DNA from: CAWDVK01 sp963805715
GTDB lineage: Bacteria > Actinomycetota > Actinomycetes > Streptosporangiales > Streptosporangiaceae
Reading direction: 5' to 3'
Assembly: GCA_963805715.1 (NCBI GenBank)
Contig: CAWDVK010000009.1
Location: 62,001 to 126,000 of the forward strand
DNA: 64,000 nucleotides
This document shows positions 62,505 through 64,000 of the stretch, one piece after another. Each line of letters opens with the position of its first letter. Position 1 is the first letter of the stretch. The notes under the pieces are model-generated. The model worked only from the letters and a program-made list of their open reading frames with translations, was not told where the DNA came from and made no database searches. The position numbers were made by a program, and so were the translations under genes.

Positions 62505-62576
62505 ATGTTCGGAGCACGCAGAGTAGCCCGCCGCACGGGACGGCGCACGGCGCGGCGAGTATCCCGCCGCAGGTAA
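62505..62576 (+). CDS. Arg-rich 23-residue peptide
   Basis: ATG at 62505 behind GGAGG, with a five-base spacer plus ACCAGCC context. The product MFGARRVARRTGRRTARRVS then RRR is 52 percent Arg. It lies 45 bases after the DUF6325-like gene and before a terminator, so likely the last gene of that operon. Similar short Arg-rich ORFs follow DUF1269-type genes in related bacteria as far as I recall; role unknown (nucleic acid or membrane binding possible). Confidence 0.5.
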   Translation: MFGARRVARRTGRRTARRVSRRR

Positions 62577-62584
62577 CTGCTCAC

Positions 62585-62614
62585 AGCAGGCGAGCCTGGC
62601 CAGGCTCGCCTGCT
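62585..62614. terminator. Perfect 15-bp dyad terminator
   Basis: AGCAGGCGAGCCTGG followed directly by its complement CCAGGCTCGCCTGCT. It sits nine bases after the peptide stop and downstream of the convergent SulP gene, so it may serve both strands. Confidence 0.7.
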
Positions 62615-62719
62615 GGGCACTACTGGCCGGTGACCGGATGAGCGCCTCGGACCTGGCGATAGTCGCGGCCCTGGTCGGTGCTGATGGCGCGCAGATAGCA
62701 CAGCCGCCCGCGCGCCGGC

Positions 62720-64000
62720 TTATCCGCCGTGCGCCCTGACCAGCCATGCCTCGGCGGCCTGGTAGGCCTGCCGGGTCGACTCGCCGACCACCGGCGTCGC
62801 TTCAAAGGCGCGTACTGGTCCGTCGACGTGCCCGGTGCGGCGGAGCTGCTCGGTGAGGCCTGGCTCGAGCCCGCTGAGATAGAGCCGCCCGCCGGACTGA
62901 GCTAGCCGGTCCGCATAGCCGGCGACCACCTTCACGAAGGTCGCTCCGAGCGAGGTGCGGCCCCTCAGCCGGAGCACCACAGCGGGGGACTGCGCGCCGC
63001 CGGGGTCGGGCAGGTGAGCCTCCAGCGTCCGGGCGCCCGCGTAGAGCAGGCTGCCGTAGACGTCCAGGACAGTCACGTGATGGCTGGCTAGCGCGGCCGG
63101 AGGCGGGCGCTCCTCGAAGCGTCCGTCGTCGCGCGGGACGAGCTCGACCACGGTCAGGTCCATGGCTTCCTGATTGAGCTGCAAGAGCAGCGACAACGCC
63201 ACCCCGATGCCGACCGCGGCGGCGACGGGCAGGAACAGGGTCGCGGCGAAGGTGGTGATGACCGCGACCTGAGAAGTGCGGCCGGTCCGCAGGATGGTAG
63301 TGACCTCACCGGGCCGCAGCGAGCTGACAGCCGCGAAGATGAGGATGGCCCCGAGCGTGGGCACCGCGATCTTCCTGACCAGCCCGGAGAAGATGACGAG
63401 GATCACGATCATCCAGATGCCGGACCAGATCGCCGCCCATCGGGTGCGCCCGCCGACCGTCACGTTGAGCGCGGTCTGACCGACCGAGCCGCCCACGGCG
63501 ATGCCACGGAACAGGCCCGAGACGAGGTTGCCTACTCCCTGCGCGATGATGTCCTGGTTCGGGTTCGGCGGGATGTCGCTGGGGTTCGGTGCGGCCTCGG
63601 CGACCCCGGCGCCCTGGACCAGGACAATGGCCGCGACCGCCAGCGCGCCCGTCACCAGGCTGAACGACAGCAGCCTGACGTCGGGGAGGCGCGGCAGCGG
63701 GATCCCGCGCGGGATGTCGCCCTGGTCCCCGACCCTGGCGACGCTGTCGGCGCCGGCCGCCGCGACCACCACGGTCGGTATGACCAGGGCGATCAGGGCG
63801 CTCAGTACCGCCACCCGGGTCCGGGCCGCCGCGAGCAGAATCGCTAATGCGCTCAGCCCGGCCAGCACGGAGGGCAGGTTCATCCGGCCGGGATGGCTGA
63901 GCACGTCGACCGCCTTGGCCAGCGGGAACGCGCCTTGCGCCGGGGCACCGGTCAGATCGGCGAGCTGGCCGCAGGCGATGTTGACCGCGATGCCGCTCAG
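62720..64000 (-). CDS. SulP family anion transporter with STAS domain (5' end outside window)
   Basis: The open frame runs off the right edge, so the N-terminal helices are missing from the window. Present are NIACGQLADLTGAP, AEAAPNPSDIPPNPNQDIIA and GVGNLVSGLFRGIAVGGSVG with the SulP core motifs, several membrane helices, and a C-terminal STAS domain (from about 63170) with VVLRLRGRTSLGATFVKVVA. SulP proteins move sulfate, bicarbonate or other anions into the cell. Confidence 0.88.
   Translation of the reverse strand: MSGIAVNIACGQLADLTGAPAQGAFPLAKAVDVLSHPGRMNLPSVLAGLSALAILLAAARTRVAVLSALIALVIPTVVVAAAGADSVARVGDQGDIPRGIPLPRLPDVRLLSFSLVTGALAVAAIVLVQGAGVAEAAPNPSDIPPNPNQDIIAQGVGNLVSGLFRGIAVGGSVGQTALNVTVGGRTRWAAIWSGIWMIVILVIFSGLVRKIAVPTLGAILIFAAVSSLRPGEVTTILRTGRTSQVAVITTFAATLFLPVAAAVGIGVALSLLLQLNQEAMDLTVVELVPRDDGRFEERPPPAALASHHVTVLDVYGSLLYAGARTLEAHLPDPGGAQSPAVVLRLRGRTSLGATFVKVVAGYADRLAQSGGRLYLSGLEPGLTEQLRRTGHVDGPVRAFEATPVVGESTRQAYQAAEAWLVRAHGG

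Overview
The window is GC-rich DNA with strong codon bias, GTG starts, AGGAGG-type ribosome binding sites and dense gene packing. Its gene families (MalT-like LuxR regulators, cydABCD, PRC-barrel, DUF1269, DUF2252, GMC oxidoreductase, GAP/Sap-type membrane proteins) point to a soil-type actinobacterium of the Streptosporangiales/Trebonia sort. The genus is a guess; the phylum is fairly safe. No tRNA, rRNA, CRISPR array or intact transposase was seen.

Region 1 (1-21 kb) is ordinary accessory and membrane genes mixed with many broken ones. It holds a DUF4389 membrane protein, a YbhN-like flippase fused to a pseudokinase, a DUF488 protein, a MocR regulator facing a TauE/SafE transporter, a sixA-crcB-DUF190-crcB-msrA directon (fluoride and oxidation defence), a DUF5678-like/retropepsin-like pair and an SDR. 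Between them lie remnants of MmyB, glucose dehydrogenase, a flavoprotein reductase, a GPR1/FUN34 transporter, PadR, an MFS transporter, the hopanoid radical-SAM enzyme HpnR and a glycosyltransferase.

Region 2 (21-46 kb) looks like an energy and stress island. A minus-strand run cydA-cydB-zwf-ndh plus a small membrane protein couples cytochrome bd oxidase to a type II NADH dehydrogenase and a G6PDH-like enzyme. cydDC, needed for bd assembly, lies 8 kb away. Also here are a GMC oxidoreductase, a K+ channel, a ClC channel, an MFS carrier, a PRC-barrel protein, and MGH1-like and GH15-like glucosidases (broken) with HAD phosphatases.

Region 3 (46-64 kb) has three more large MalT-like LuxR regulators (four in the window), an aquaporin, a second K+ channel, SHOCT, DUF1269 and DUF6325-like stress proteins, a DUF2252 kinase-like protein, GAP-family membrane proteins and a SulP transporter cut by the window edge.

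The most interesting signal is a 17-bp palindrome, TCACCC-N5-GGGTGA. It has eight exact copies (5-bp arms) and four one-mismatch copies between 21.2 and 61.8 kb, none seen in the first 21 kb. Copies sit upstream of cydA, cydD, the PRC-barrel, GMC, glucosidase, HAD, SHOCT, DUF1269, DUF2252 and DUF6325-like genes, often at repeated distances from the start codon (72, 77 or 123 nt). I infer a regulon for low-oxygen or energy stress, with an unidentified regulator. The second theme is heavy gene decay: single-base frameshifts plus clean internal deletions in about a dozen genes. Deletions cannot be sequencing errors; some of the one-base shifts could be.
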